The translations under genes were made by a program, and so were the position numbers. 15,140 nt of DNA, from assembly GCA_031409875.1 (NCBI GenBank), contig JANNYB010000156.1:1-15140 (forward strand), in the 5' to 3' direction. Of this stretch, positions 1 through 6,955 are shown in pieces. Position 1 is the stretch's first letter, and each line of letters begins with the position of its first letter. The notes beneath the pieces are model-generated. The model ran no database searches and had not been told where the DNA came from. It saw only the letters and a program-made list of their open reading frames with translations. Source of the DNA: CALMEH01 sp031409875 (GTDB lineage: Bacteria > Acidobacteriota > Blastocatellia > Pyrinomonadales > Pyrinomonadaceae).

Positions 1-14
1 GCCTTTTTCGTTTT

Positions 15-113
15 GCAGTTTCTCGAAAAAACTGCGATTATCTTCCTGACAAGGTTGCATATTTAGTTGCTTTTTTATGTTTTGCAACTTTAAAGTAACT
101 TTTTACAACCTTG
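15..113. repeat. Nested short inverted repeats at the left edge
   Basis: Three dyads lie close together. GCAGTTT (15-21) pairs with AAACTGC (29-35). CAAGGTTG (50-57) pairs with CAACCTTG (106-113), and inside that AGTTGC (65-70) pairs with GCAACT (84-89). The outer and inner pairs can form one long interrupted stem. No T tract follows in either direction, so these are not obvious terminators. They may be the end of an element lying left of the window, or a structured RNA. Nothing further can be decided from this edge. Confidence 0.35.
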
Positions 114-148
114 TTTTCAATTTTTATAGGAAAGCCCTGTACAGGCAT
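38..148 (-). CDS. Possible 36-aa ORF, unrecognised
   Basis: On the minus strand an ATG at 148 opens a 36-codon frame (begins MPVQGFPIKI, ends ATLSGR) that stops at 38-40. It is lysine-rich and basic. I do not recognise it. A second minus frame, starting from the ATG at 60 (MQPCQEDNRSFFEKLQ), overlaps its last codons and stays open to the window edge, so a coupled pair of small genes is possible. No convincing Shine-Dalgarno precedes either start, codon choice (CCT, ATA) is unlike the neighbouring genes, and nested inverted repeats cover the same bases. It may simply be non-coding DNA. Confidence 0.22.
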   Translation of the reverse strand: MPVQGFPIKIENKVVKSYFKVAKHKKATKYATLSGR

Positions 149-173
149 ATTTTCTTTACTGACAAATTTGGAT

Positions 174-221
174 AAAAAAGGCAAAAGTTTGAAAATCAAT
201 TTTCAAACTTTTGCCTTTTTT
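174..221. terminator. Perfect bidirectional hairpin terminator
   Basis: A perfect 23-24 bp inverted repeat (174-196 with 199-221, nominal loop CA) is bounded by an A tract on the left and a T tract on the right, so either strand gives a stem followed by U residues. It lies 39 bp beyond the stop of the minus-strand gene at 260-517, which it most likely terminates. Confidence 0.85.
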
Positions 222-259
222 TCACTTTCGCAAGCGTTCGTTCGGTTGTTTGGGAACTT

Positions 260-517
260 TTAATGAGCCGTCAGACAGCAGTGGACAGCATCGCCGCCGG
301 GGACGATGACGGCGCGGTAATCTCCGTAATTTATTTTTTCGTTTCGCATCGAAAACGAATAGACATCGAATCCGTAAGCGTCGAGAAATTCGGCTAATTC
401 AAATGATTTGTCTAAATAGAGTGCTTCGGAAAAACCGAAGTCGGCGCGAATTTCCAGAAGCCGTTCAATAACTTCGAGCGGTGCGAAACATCTCACAGGG
501 TCTTGATATGTTGCCAT
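260..517 (-). CDS. Small hypothetical protein, 85 aa
   Basis: An 85-residue soluble protein with mixed helix/strand character, starting MATYQDPVRCFAPLEVIERL and ending in AVIVPGGDAVHCCLTAH. The ATG at 517 is preceded by GAGAGG about 10 nt upstream, a reasonable ribosome-binding site. Codon use (GAA, GCG, CCG, TTC) matches neighbouring genes, and a strong hairpin terminator follows the stop, so I take it as a real one-gene unit. There is no signal peptide or membrane segment. The aromatic and acidic middle (about residues 24-60) and the paired cysteines near the C-terminus are its only notable features. I do not recognise the family and assign no function. Confidence 0.6.
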   Translation of the reverse strand: MATYQDPVRCFAPLEVIERLLEIRADFGFSEALYLDKSFELAEFLDAYGFDVYSFSMRNEKINYGDYRAVIVPGGDAVHCCLTAH

Positions 518-579
518 AATTTTTTTTGCCTCTCGAAAAACGTCGGGCAGTTCTTTAGATTAGACTATTTAAAAATAAG

Positions 580-604
580 TTGTTTGCCGTTTTTGCGGCA
601 ACAA
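580..604. other. Stem-loop in the region before the FecR-domain gene
   Basis: TTGTTTGCCG (580-589) can pair with CGGCAACAA (596-604) with one bulged T, leaving a 6-nt loop. It sits about 100 nt upstream of the FecR-domain gene's ATG and is followed by an AT-rich but not T-only stretch. It could be a leader hairpin or a weak terminator. No convincing -35/-10 pair was found in 518-704. Confidence 0.3.
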
Positions 605-704
605 ATTTTATTTACTCCGCAACTAAGTTACGAAAAAGTTTGTATGTTTTGCCGAAAGCGGATAAAATTAAATATAAATCCGTTTCCGAAGGAGCTTGAA
701 ATTT

Positions 705-1793
705 ATGAAAAAGATGTTTTCGCATAGTTTTATCGTCGCGGCAGTCGTTTTAATGTTCTCAAATTTTGTCTTCGCACAGAGAGATAAAACGGTTTCAAAT
801 ACTTCTCAATTATACGTTATTTCGGCAAAGCCGGGCGGCGTTAATTTAATCGAAGGTAAGGTTTCCGTAGTTCGCGCCGACGGCAAAAGCGTTTTGCTTG
901 CCAAAGGCGACAAACTCGAAATCGGCGACAAAGTTTTGACGGGCGCAGACAGCAGAGCCGAAATTTTATTAAATCCGGGTTCGTTCGTGCGGCTTGCACC
1001 GAATTCGGAATTTGAATTTTTGACGAATTCGCTCGAAGATTTGCGTCTGAAATTGTCAAAAGGAAGCGCGATTTTAGAAGTTTTTGCCGACGACGATTAT
1101 ACGGTAATGATCAACACGCCCGATTCGCAATTTGTGGCGATTAAATCAGGAGTTTATCGCGTTGATGTTTTGCCAAACAATACTTCCAGACTCGAAGTTT
1201 GGACAGGCAAAGCGCGTGTCAATTCGGCTGAAGTTAAAGGCGGAAAAACAGTTACGGTCAGCGGCGGACAGACAACGGTTGCCAAATTCGACCGCGACGA
1301 CAAAGACGAACTTGAACTTTGGAGCAGAACGCGCTCAAAGGAAATTACCAAACTAAGTTCGCGGCTCGAACGCCGGACTTTGCATAATACTTTGATGAAC
1401 GGCTATAACAATAATTCTTGGAATATGTATAATTCGTTCGGTCTTTGGGTTTATGATGCGTCAATTTCCGGTCATTGTTTTCTGCCGTTCGGTTACGGTT
1501 GGAATTCGCCCTACGGTTTCGGTTACGGCTGGAACGCTTGGAATATCCGGCTTCCGTATTGGGTTTATTATCAGCAAATTAATCCGGTTGTAACCAATTC
1601 AAACGGAAATAATACCGCAAATAATACGAATAAAGTTCGCACACGCCCGCCGTTTGAAGCGATTCAAAACGATGTGGGAACTTCGCCCAATAATTCCAGA
1701 ACGCAAGACAGCGACCCGTTTCCGCCCGTGCGTCAACCTGCTCCGGTAATCAATTTGCCGCAAAACACCGGCTCACGAACGAGAGGGAATTGA
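705..1793 (+). CDS. Exported FecR-domain protein with Trp/Tyr/Gly/Asn-rich tail
   Basis: A 362-residue secreted protein. The frame can be extended to a TTG at 696, but the AAGGAG at 689-694 lies only 1 nt from that TTG and 10 nt from the ATG at 705, so ATG is the start. Residues 1-24 form a signal peptide (MKKMFSHSF, hydrophobic core, VFA|Q). Residues about 46-171 match the FecR domain: a GKV-VVRADGKS-L strand pair, GDKLEIGDKVLTG, a RLAPNSEFEF stretch, then SRLEVWTGKARV. Residues about 200-225 form a charged helix. Residues 235-290 are rich in aromatic residues, Gly and Asn, including a duplicated FGYGWN, and the tail is Asn/Pro-rich. FecR domains sense or bind in the periplasm in iron-citrate signalling, but no sigma factor or TonB receptor gene is nearby, so a cell-envelope structural role is as likely. 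A hairpin terminator follows. Confidence 0.82.
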   Translation: MKKMFSHSFIVAAVVLMFSNFVFAQRDKTVSNTSQLYVISAKPGGVNLIEGKVSVVRADGKSVLLAKGDKLEIGDKVLTGADSRAEILLNPGSFVRLAPNSEFEFLTNSLEDLRLKLSKGSAILEVFADDDYTVMINTPDSQFVAIKSGVYRVDVLPNNTSRLEVWTGKARVNSAEVKGGKTVTVSGGQTTVAKFDRDDKDELELWSRTRSKEITKLSSRLERRTLHNTLMNGYNNNSWNMYNSFGLWVYDASISGHCFLPFGYGWNSPYGFGYGWNAWNIRLPYWVYYQQINPVVTNSNGNNTANNTNKVRTRPPFEAIQNDVGTSPNNSRTQDSDPFPPVRQPAPVINLPQNTGSRTRGN

Positions 1794-1794
1794 A

Positions 1795-1840
1795 GGCAAA
1801 AGGCAAAAGTAAAAAAAGCGTGATTTAATCGCGCTTTTTT
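1795..1840 (+). terminator. Heptad repeat followed by hairpin terminator
   Basis: Just after the FecR-gene stop come two GGCAAAA units (1795-1808) and one GTAAAAA unit (1809-1815). Overlapping them is a hairpin: AAAAAAGCG (1812-1820) pairs with CGCTTTTTT (1832-1840), with GAT/ATC extending the stem inside. It ends in a T tract on the plus strand and has an A tract on the left, so it may also serve the convergent minus-strand gene that ends at 1859. Confidence 0.8.
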
Positions 1841-1858
1841 GCATTCATTACTGACTTA

Positions 1859-2770
1859 TCAAGAAAAAAGTCTGAAAATTGCGGCGGCTTTTTGTTCGGG
1901 TTCGGTTAATTCTTTAGGCAAATAAGGTTCGAGAACAAGAAGTATTGATTGAAAACCGTTAAAAATCGTGTGCAAAATAACGCAGGGCAAAAGACTATCG
2001 GTTTTGACACGGACGAGCGTTAAAATCAAACTGAGCAGACAAATCATCAAAATCGTTCCCGGACTTCCCCAATATTGCGGAACGTGAACCGCCGCAAAAA
2101 GAAACGTCACCATCCCGACTGCGCCCGAAACGCCGAAACTTCTCTGAAAAGCCGAATACATTACACCGCGATAAACAACTTCTTCAACGAGCGGCGCAGT
2201 AAATGTTGCCATAAAAGCGACCAGCAATGTTGCCGTGCGCGAACTTCTCAAAATCCGCATTAAACCATTGTCTTGTTCGGGCAAAAAGTGCATTACAACG
2301 CCCGCCACCGCGAAAAATCCGATGAGAATCAATATGTAATAAAACCAGCGAAAATTATCGTGCGTCCAGCCGAGCGTTTGTTTATAGGAAAGCGTTCTGT
2401 TTTTCGTAACAATATAATAAGCAACAATTATCGTGAAAATATGTGCCGGAATAATTGCGATAATGTTCAAAATAATCGCGTTCGGATCGCTTTCGAGAGA
2501 TGCCAGCGAACCGCTTCCATCAGAAGTAATCTTGCCAATATACGGAAGTAAAAACAAAAACGGAAAGAAAATAATCGCCGCGATGCTCACCGCCCACATT
2601 CCGAAAGCCATTCCGCTGCTCCACGGCGGATTGTTCGGCGAAGGCGGCACAATGGCGCGATTGGTTTCATATTCGTAAAGCTCTTTCCATTCGGGCGAGT
2701 TTAAATCAACTTCTTGCGGTTCTTCGTTTTGCACGAGAAAAAGTTTAACGAAATTAGTTTCAAGTTCCAA
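1859..2770 (-). CDS. CPBP (CAAX-like) intramembrane metalloprotease
   Basis: A 303-residue integral membrane protein. Residues about 1-50 are polar and cytoplasmic-looking. Hydrophobic segments follow at about 56-78, 98-121, 142-162, 180-194, 211-229 and 237-253, with a last one around 260-280. The family motifs are in order: EEVVYRG (Glu196, Glu197, Arg201), then His229 in AAVHVPQYW, then HTIFN (His267, Asn271). These are the glutamate-type metalloprotease residues of the CPBP/Abi family, related to Rce1 CAAX protease. Substrates in bacteria vary (bacteriocin maturation or immunity, protein processing) and none is implied here. The start is uncertain: the longest frame begins at TTG 2770 inside a GGAACTT-type repeat with no clear ribosome-binding site, and GTG 2731 or a later start is possible. 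It is divergent from kdsB. Confidence 0.85.
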   Translation of the reverse strand: MELETNFVKLFLVQNEEPQEVDLNSPEWKELYEYETNRAIVPPSPNNPPWSSGMAFGMWAVSIAAIIFFPFLFLLPYIGKITSDGSGSLASLESDPNAIILNIIAIIPAHIFTIIVAYYIVTKNRTLSYKQTLGWTHDNFRWFYYILILIGFFAVAGVVMHFLPEQDNGLMRILRSSRTATLLVAFMATFTAPLVEEVVYRGVMYSAFQRSFGVSGAVGMVTFLFAAVHVPQYWGSPGTILMICLLSLILTLVRVKTDSLLPCVILHTIFNGFQSILLVLEPYLPKELTEPEQKAAAIFRLFS

Positions 2771-2818
2771 GTTTGTTTTTTCGTATATTTTGAAATTCGG
2801 AATTTGGAACTTGGAACT
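2763..2818. repeat. GGAACTT heptad repeats, inverted copies between divergent genes
   Basis: AAGTTCCAAGTT (from about 2763) and its complement-like TTGGAACTTGGAACTT (about 2803-2818) flank the short gap between the CPBP gene and kdsB. The unit GGAACTT is seven bases, repeated about twice at each site, and the two sites are inverted relative to one another. They cover the probable divergent promoter region. No consensus promoter hexamers stand out. Confidence 0.5.
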
Positions 2819-2840
2819 TTTGATGCTAACCTAAAATTCC

Positions 2841-3641
2841 GTGGAGCTACACGGAAAAAATCATCAACAAAAAGTCTATGCCGTCATTCCGGCGCGTTTG
2901 CATTCGACGCGGTTGGCTGGGAAACTTTTGCTCGATTTGCACGGAAAACCTTTGATTTTGCACACCGTCGAACAAGCGAAAAAAGCCTGCAACATCGAAA
3001 AAGTTATTGTTGCGACCGACAGCAAAGAAATCTTAAAAATCGTCGAAGCCAGCGGAAATATCGCCGTTTTGACTTCCGAAAATCATCAAAGCGGTTCGGA
3101 CAGAATTGCCGAAGTTGCCGAAAATTTGCCCGAAAATTCGATTATCGTCAATGTCCAAGGCGACGAGCCGACAATTTCGCCGCGCACAATCGAGAGCGCA
3201 GTCGAAGCGATTTTGTCCGATGATTCGATTGATATTGCAACAACTTGCGAAAAAATCGAAAACATAAACGACGTTCTATCGCCCGATGTCGTCAAAGTCG
3301 TTTGCGACAAAAACGATTTCGCACTTTATTTTTCGCGCTCGCCGATTCCGTTTCCGCGTGAAGCCGTGAAAATGTTCGGAAGTTTGGAAAACGCTCTGCG
3401 CGAAGACAAACATTTGCTTGCGCTTTATCGAAAACACACCGGACTTTACGTTTATCGGCGCGAATTTTTGTTGAAATTTACCAAGTTTGAGCAGACAAGT
3501 TTAGAGAAAACCGAAATGCTCGAACAACTTCGCGCACTCGAAAACGGCGCACGAATAAAAGTCGTCGAAGTTTTAGAAAGTTCCGTCGGCGTTGACACGG
3601 CAGAAGATTTTGAGCGTGTTAAAATGTTGTTAGGAGTTTAA
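2841..3641 (+). CDS. kdsB: 3-deoxy-manno-octulosonate cytidylyltransferase (CMP-Kdo synthetase)
   Basis: KdsB activates Kdo: CTP + Kdo gives CMP-Kdo + PPi, in the cytoplasm, for lipid A inner-core synthesis. This 266-aa protein has the family signatures in order: PARLHSTRLAGK (17-28, CTP-binding loop), VIVATDS (55-61), SGSDRIAE (84-91), VQGDEP (105-110, Mg2+ and substrate contact), YFSRSPIPFPR (163-173), the GLYVYRREFL stretch (201-210) and GVDTAEDFERV (250-260). Length is normal, with about ten extra N-terminal residues. A stop at 2832-2834 limits the frame, and GTG 2841 is the only reasonable upstream start, although it lacks a visible Shine-Dalgarno. It is the first gene of a five-gene plus-strand run ending in pyrG, whose product supplies CTP. 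kdsB near pyrG is a common arrangement. Confidence 0.95.
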   Translation: MELHGKNHQQKVYAVIPARLHSTRLAGKLLLDLHGKPLILHTVEQAKKACNIEKVIVATDSKEILKIVEASGNIAVLTSENHQSGSDRIAEVAENLPENSIIVNVQGDEPTISPRTIESAVEAILSDDSIDIATTCEKIENINDVLSPDVVKVVCDKNDFALYFSRSPIPFPREAVKMFGSLENALREDKHLLALYRKHTGLYVYRREFLLKFTKFEQTSLEKTEMLEQLRALENGARIKVVEVLESSVGVDTAEDFERVKMLLGV

Positions 3642-3645
3642 TTTT

Positions 3646-4350
3646 ATGAATACGAATATTGCAGTTTCATCCCCGAAAAGTAAAATTCAGCCGAAAAACG
3701 GCGAAATATATTATCCGAGCGAGGAGAAAAAGAAATTGGGAGAAACAGATTTTCAACATATTCAAATTTCAATTTTAGAACAGCAACTAAGACTGTTTTT
3801 GAATGAAAAAAAAGACATTTATTTGGCGAGCGATTTAATCGTTTATTACGAAGAAGGCAATCCGAATCGGCGTTTCGCGCCCGATTTAATGGTTTGTTTC
3901 GGTGTCGAAAACAAAAAACGCCGCAGTTATAAAATTTGGGAAGAAAAGCAAGTTCCGCAAGTAATTATCGAAGTCGCTTCGGAAGCAACGTGGCAAAAAG
4001 ACGTAACATTCAAACGCCGTTTATATGAACGGCTCGGCGTGGAAGAATATTTTGTTATTGATCCCGAATATAAATATTTAACACAACCATTGATTGCTTA
4101 TCATTTAGAATTCGGCGACCTTGTGCGCCAAGCAATTAACAACAATCGTATTTTTAGTCATTTGCTTGACTTGGAATTAGTTGACACAGGCGCGGATTTT
4201 CGATTTTTCAATCCCGAAACACAAGAATTTTTACCGACGGCGCAGGAATTATCAAAGGCAAATCAAGACATTCTGAGCGAAAATGAAATCTTGTTAAGCG
4301 AAAATGAAATCTTGAAAGCCGAACTCGCACGTTTGAAAGGAAAGAAATAA
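3646..4350 (+). CDS. Uma2-family (DUF820) putative endonuclease with C-terminal coiled coil
   Basis: A 234-aa protein of the Uma2/DUF820 family, which has a PD-(D/E)XK nuclease-like fold. Visible landmarks are APDLMV (78-83, Asp80), VIIEVAS (106-112, Glu109), a Lys-rich helix with QKDVTFKRRLY (117-127) and GVEEYFVIDP (131-140). The biological role of this family, often expanded in cyanobacteria and other bacteria, is not established. The C-terminus (about 202-232) is a short coiled coil containing a duplicated LSENEIL, encoded by an exact tandem repeat. The ATG is preceded by TAGGAG at 3631-3636, inside the end of kdsB, and the gap to kdsB is only 4 nt. Its TAA overlaps the next gene's ATG by one base. 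It is probably co-transcribed with kdsB but functionally unrelated. Confidence 0.85.
   Translation: MNTNIAVSSPKSKIQPKNGEIYYPSEEKKKLGETDFQHIQISILEQQLRLFLNEKKDIYLASDLIVYYEEGNPNRRFAPDLMVCFGVENKKRRSYKIWEEKQVPQVIIEVASEATWQKDVTFKRRLYERLGVEEYFVIDPEYKYLTQPLIAYHLEFGDLVRQAINNNRIFSHLLDLELVDTGADFRFFNPETQEFLPTAQELSKANQDILSENEILLSENEILKAELARLKGKK
4276..4314 (+). repeat. 21-bp-period tandem duplication inside the Uma2-family gene
   Basis: The 18-nt string AGCGAAAATGAAATCTTG occurs at 4276-4293 and again at 4297-4314, a period of 21 nt. In protein this duplicates the heptad LSENEIL in the C-terminal coiled coil. Because 21 nt is one coiled-coil heptad, gain or loss of a copy changes coil length without breaking the frame. 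Confidence 0.85.
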
Positions 4351-4628
4351 TGCAAGATTGGATTGGATTAATATTTTTTGTTTTGCTGATTATCGGCATA
4401 ATTGTCGGGCTGAAAATTTTGGCAAAACCGCAGACGCGCACCGAAGAAGAATTTGAACGAGGCGCGGCAGAAAGCGTTTCGATGCTCGGCGCAAGTATGA
4501 ACGCGCTCCAAGAATTAATGAATCCGGCGGAAGCCAAAGCCAAAGAAGTGCAAACGCAAATGAAAGAAGGGCGTTACGGCAAAAAGAAACGCGAAGGAAA
4601 GGCGAATGGAACGGACGAAACCGAATAA
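4350..4628 (+). CDS. Small single-pass membrane protein, 92 aa
   Basis: A 92-residue protein with an N-terminal hydrophobic segment (about 5-24, IGLIFFVLLIIGIIVGLKIL) and a long charged cytoplasmic-type tail rich in Glu, Lys and Ala (GAAESVSMLGASMNALQELM, then KEGRYGKKKREG). The ATG shares a base with the preceding gene's TAA (TAATG), and AAAGGAAAG precedes it, so translational coupling is likely. Its own end overlaps the RDD gene by 23 nt. I do not recognise the family. The two overlapping membrane genes in one operon suggest that the products may act together, but nothing shows this directly. Confidence 0.75.
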   Translation: MQDWIGLIFFVLLIIGIIVGLKILAKPQTRTEEEFERGAAESVSMLGASMNALQELMNPAEAKAKEVQTQMKEGRYGKKKREGKANGTDETE

Positions 4629-5100
4629 ATTAAAGTTTGCTTCTGTTTGGAAAAGAGCGATTGCTTTTGCTTTTGATCTTTTAATCGAAGTGTTTCTGTA
4701 TAGTTTGGTGATTGCGTTTTTGAATTGGATTTTGCAAATCCCCATCGAATATTCTTTTTTTGAAGGGCGCGGCATTTCGGTTGAAATGACGGATTATGTT
4801 AAAGAAAACTTCGTCCGGCTCGCTTTAATTTATATGGTGGCAAAACTCTTGATTATCGTGCCGTATTTCGTTTTGGCGGAAAGCAGCCGTTGGCAGGCGA
4901 CAATCGGAAAAAAGATTTTCGGGCTGAAAGTCGGCGATTTTGAAGGCAAAAGAATTTCAGTCGGCAAAGCATTTTTAAGATTATTCGGCAAATTTCTTTC
5001 GGGACAGATTTTATTAATCGGCTATTTGATGGCATTTTTTACAAATAAAAAACAATCTTTGCACGATTTTCTGGCGGGAACTTTCGTGTTTGAACAATAG
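4606..5100 (+). CDS. RDD-family membrane protein
   Basis: A 164-aa protein with three predicted membrane segments (about 16-42, 70-91, 128-146). It carries the RDD-family pattern: ASVWKRAIAFAFDLLIE at 12-28 (Arg17 and Asp24 on TM1), then WQATIGKKIFGLKV (96-109), KAFLRLFGKFLS (121-132) and the end motif NKKQSLHDFLAGT (147-159). RDD proteins are uncharacterised as a class; some members have been linked to ion or osmolyte exchange, which cannot be inferred here. ATG 4606 is preceded by GGAAAGG and lies inside the previous gene (23-nt overlap). pyrG starts 14 nt downstream. The start and family are well supported, the function is not. Confidence 0.88.
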   Translation: MERTKPNKLKFASVWKRAIAFAFDLLIEVFLYSLVIAFLNWILQIPIEYSFFEGRGISVEMTDYVKENFVRLALIYMVAKLLIIVPYFVLAESSRWQATIGKKIFGLKVGDFEGKRISVGKAFLRLFGKFLSGQILLIGYLMAFFTNKKQSLHDFLAGTFVFEQ

Positions 5101-5114
5101 AGAGGAAAACAAAA

Positions 5115-6818
5115 ATGACAAAATATATTTTCGTAACGGGCGGCGTGGTTTCGAGTTTGGGGAAAGGTTTGGCGGCGAGTTCGGTCGGGCAGCTTTTGGA
5201 ATCGCGGGGAATGAAGGTTCAGATGATGAAGCTCGATCCGTATATCAATGTTGATCCCGGCACGATGTCGCCGTTTCAGCACGGTGAATGCTATGTTACC
5301 GACGACGGCGCGGAAACCGATTTGGATTTGGGGCATTACGAGCGTTTTACGAACGCGAAATTGTCGCAGGCGAATAATTGGACGAGCGGACGAATTTATC
5401 TTTCGGTAATCGAAAAAGAACGGCGCGGCGATTATCTCGGCAAGACGATTCAAGTTATTCCGCACATCACGGACGAAATCAAAAATGCGGTGAAAGTTGT
5501 CGCGGAAAAAGAATCGCCGGACGTTTTGATTGTCGAAATCGGCGGCACAGTCGGCGACATCGAATCTTTGCCGTTTATGGAAGCGATTCGGCAAATTGGC
5601 AACGAAGTCGGGCGCAATAATGCGATTTTTGTTCACGTTACGCTCGTTCCGTATATTGCCGCTGCCGGAGAATTGAAAACAAAACCGACTCAGCACTCGG
5701 TTAAAGAATTGCGCGAAATCGGCATTGCGCCCGATATTTTGTTGTGCCGTTCGGAACATACTTTGTCGCTCGATTTGCGAAAGAAAATCGCGCTTTTCTG
5801 TAATGTTCAAATAAATGCGGTGATTTCTGCGCTCGATGTCAAAACGATTTACGAAGTTCCGCTGGCGTTTCACGAACAAGGTTTGGACGAATTGATTATT
5901 GACACGCTTCACTTGCGCGAACAATTTCCGACGGCTGATTTGCGTCGTTGGCGCGAGCTTGTTTCGACAATTAAAGAACCTTCCGAAGGCGAAGTGAAGA
6001 TTGCGATTGTCGGAAAATATGTCGAACTCGAAGATGCTTACAAATCTTTGCGCGAAGCTCTGACGCACGCCGGCGTGGCGAATAATTTGAAGGTAAATGT
6101 TAGCTGGATCGAGTCGGAAAGTTTGGTAACGGACGAAAATTACGATTCGCGTCTGCAAGATTTCGACGCGATTTTAGTTCCCGGCGGCTTCGGCAAACGC
6201 GGAATTGCAGGAATGTTAAAGGCGATAAAATTTGCGCGAAAATCGAAAACGCCGTATTTCGGAATTTGTTTGGGAATGCAGACGGCGTGTATCGAATTTG
6301 CGCGAAACATCGCCGGTTTGCGCGATGCCGATTCGACCGAATTTAATGCGGAAACGCCTTTTCCGATAATTTTTAAATTGCGCGACCTTATAGATGTCGA
6401 ACAATATGGCGGCACGATGCGGCTCGGCGCGTATCAATGCGAACTTAAAGAGGGAAGTTTGGCGCGTGAAATCTATCACGGAGCGGCGGAAATCAGCGAA
6501 AGACATCGCCACCGATACGAATTTAATCCCGAACTTCGCGCACATTTGGAAAAAGAAGGTTTGATTTTCAGCGGCATTTCGCCCGACGGAAAATTTGTCG
6601 AAATGATTGAACTTCCGCGTGAAACGCATCCGTTTTTTGTCGGTTGCCAATTTCATCCCGAATATAAATCGAAACCTCTGAACGCACATCCGCTTTTCGT
6701 TTCATTTGTTAAAGCCGCGCACGAAAACCGTCTGCACAGCGAAAATCTCAAAGACGACATTTCCAGCGATAAACAAATCGAAATGCCCGAACGCGCCGCC
6801 GTTGCAGGTGAGGATTAA
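5115..6818 (+). CDS. pyrG: CTP synthase (glutamine-hydrolysing)
   Basis: PyrG makes CTP from UTP, ATP and glutamine-derived ammonia, the last step of pyrimidine nucleotide synthesis. The 567-aa protein has the N-terminal amidoligase domain (about 1-270), starting TKYIFVTGGVVSSLGKGLAA (P-loop) with LDPYINVDPGTMSPFQHGE and the VEIGGTVGDIES stretch. The C-terminal class I glutamine amidotransferase domain (about 295-540) has VPGGFGKRG, GICLGMQ with nucleophile Cys385, and FHPEY with His514 and Glu516, so the triad is complete. About 25 polar residues extend past the usual end. AGAGGA precedes the ATG. It is the last gene of the kdsB run. A T-rich hairpin inside the following repeat probably terminates transcription. 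Confidence 0.98.
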   Translation: MTKYIFVTGGVVSSLGKGLAASSVGQLLESRGMKVQMMKLDPYINVDPGTMSPFQHGECYVTDDGAETDLDLGHYERFTNAKLSQANNWTSGRIYLSVIEKERRGDYLGKTIQVIPHITDEIKNAVKVVAEKESPDVLIVEIGGTVGDIESLPFMEAIRQIGNEVGRNNAIFVHVTLVPYIAAAGELKTKPTQHSVKELREIGIAPDILLCRSEHTLSLDLRKKIALFCNVQINAVISALDVKTIYEVPLAFHEQGLDELIIDTLHLREQFPTADLRRWRELVSTIKEPSEGEVKIAIVGKYVELEDAYKSLREALTHAGVANNLKVNVSWIESESLVTDENYDSRLQDFDAILVPGGFGKRGIAGMLKAIKFARKSKTPYFGICLGMQTACIEFARNIAGLRDADSTEFNAETPFPIIFKLRDLIDVEQYGGTMRLGAYQCELKEGSLAREIYHGAAEISERHRHRYEFNPELRAHLEKEGLIFSGISPDGKFVEMIELPRETHPFFVGCQFHPEYKSKPLNAHPLFVSFVKAAHENRLHSENLKDDISSDKQIEMPERAAVAGED

Positions 6819-6820
6819 AA

Positions 6821-6955
6821 AGTTTTGAGTCCCGCCTTCAGGCGGCAAAAACGCCAGCGAAGCGAAGCGTTTTTTTTCTTTAAGTTGAATGTTATTAAGA
6901 AATAACGCGCCACGCTTTGCGGGCGCATTGCCGCCTGAAGGCGGGACTCAAAACT
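6821..6955. repeat. 135-bp nested palindromic element (28-bp perfect terminal inverted repeats)
   Basis: Arms 6821-6848 and 6928-6955 are perfectly complementary over 28 bp. Each arm contains its own small palindrome, CCGCC-TTCA-GGCGG. Inside lie two more hairpins: AAAAACGC (6847-6854) with GCGTTTTT (6867-6874), and GCGCC (6907-6911) with GGCGC (6922-6926), the latter enclosing CGC-TTT-GCG. Its GC-rich arms differ from the local composition. The layout resembles REP/BIME-like elements or a small MITE. It fills the whole space between the convergent pyrG and yraN and extends into yraN's last codons. Confidence 0.9.
6847..6877 (+). terminator. pyrG terminator inside the palindromic element
   Basis: AAAAACGC (6847-6854) pairs with GCGTTTTT (6867-6874) around a 12-nt loop, followed by T residues to 6877. 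Position and T tract fit rho-independent termination of pyrG. Confidence 0.7.

Noticed and set aside
503..727. Plus-strand frame of 74 codons before the FecR-domain gene
   Set aside because: It begins inside the start region of the opposite gene, runs through the leader hairpin and overlaps the FecR gene start without a ribosome-binding site or domain.
2714..3223. 169-codon plus-strand frame overlapping kdsB
   Set aside because: It overlaps the KdsB motifs in another frame and is rich in Arg, Ser and Cys without any recognisable pattern.
5022..6158. Long minus-strand open frame (378 codons) opposite pyrG
   Set aside because: It is Arg/Phe/Asn-rich with no family signature and mirrors pyrG, which is unmistakable on the plus strand. 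Frames opposite GAA/GCG/CGC-rich codons stay open easily here.
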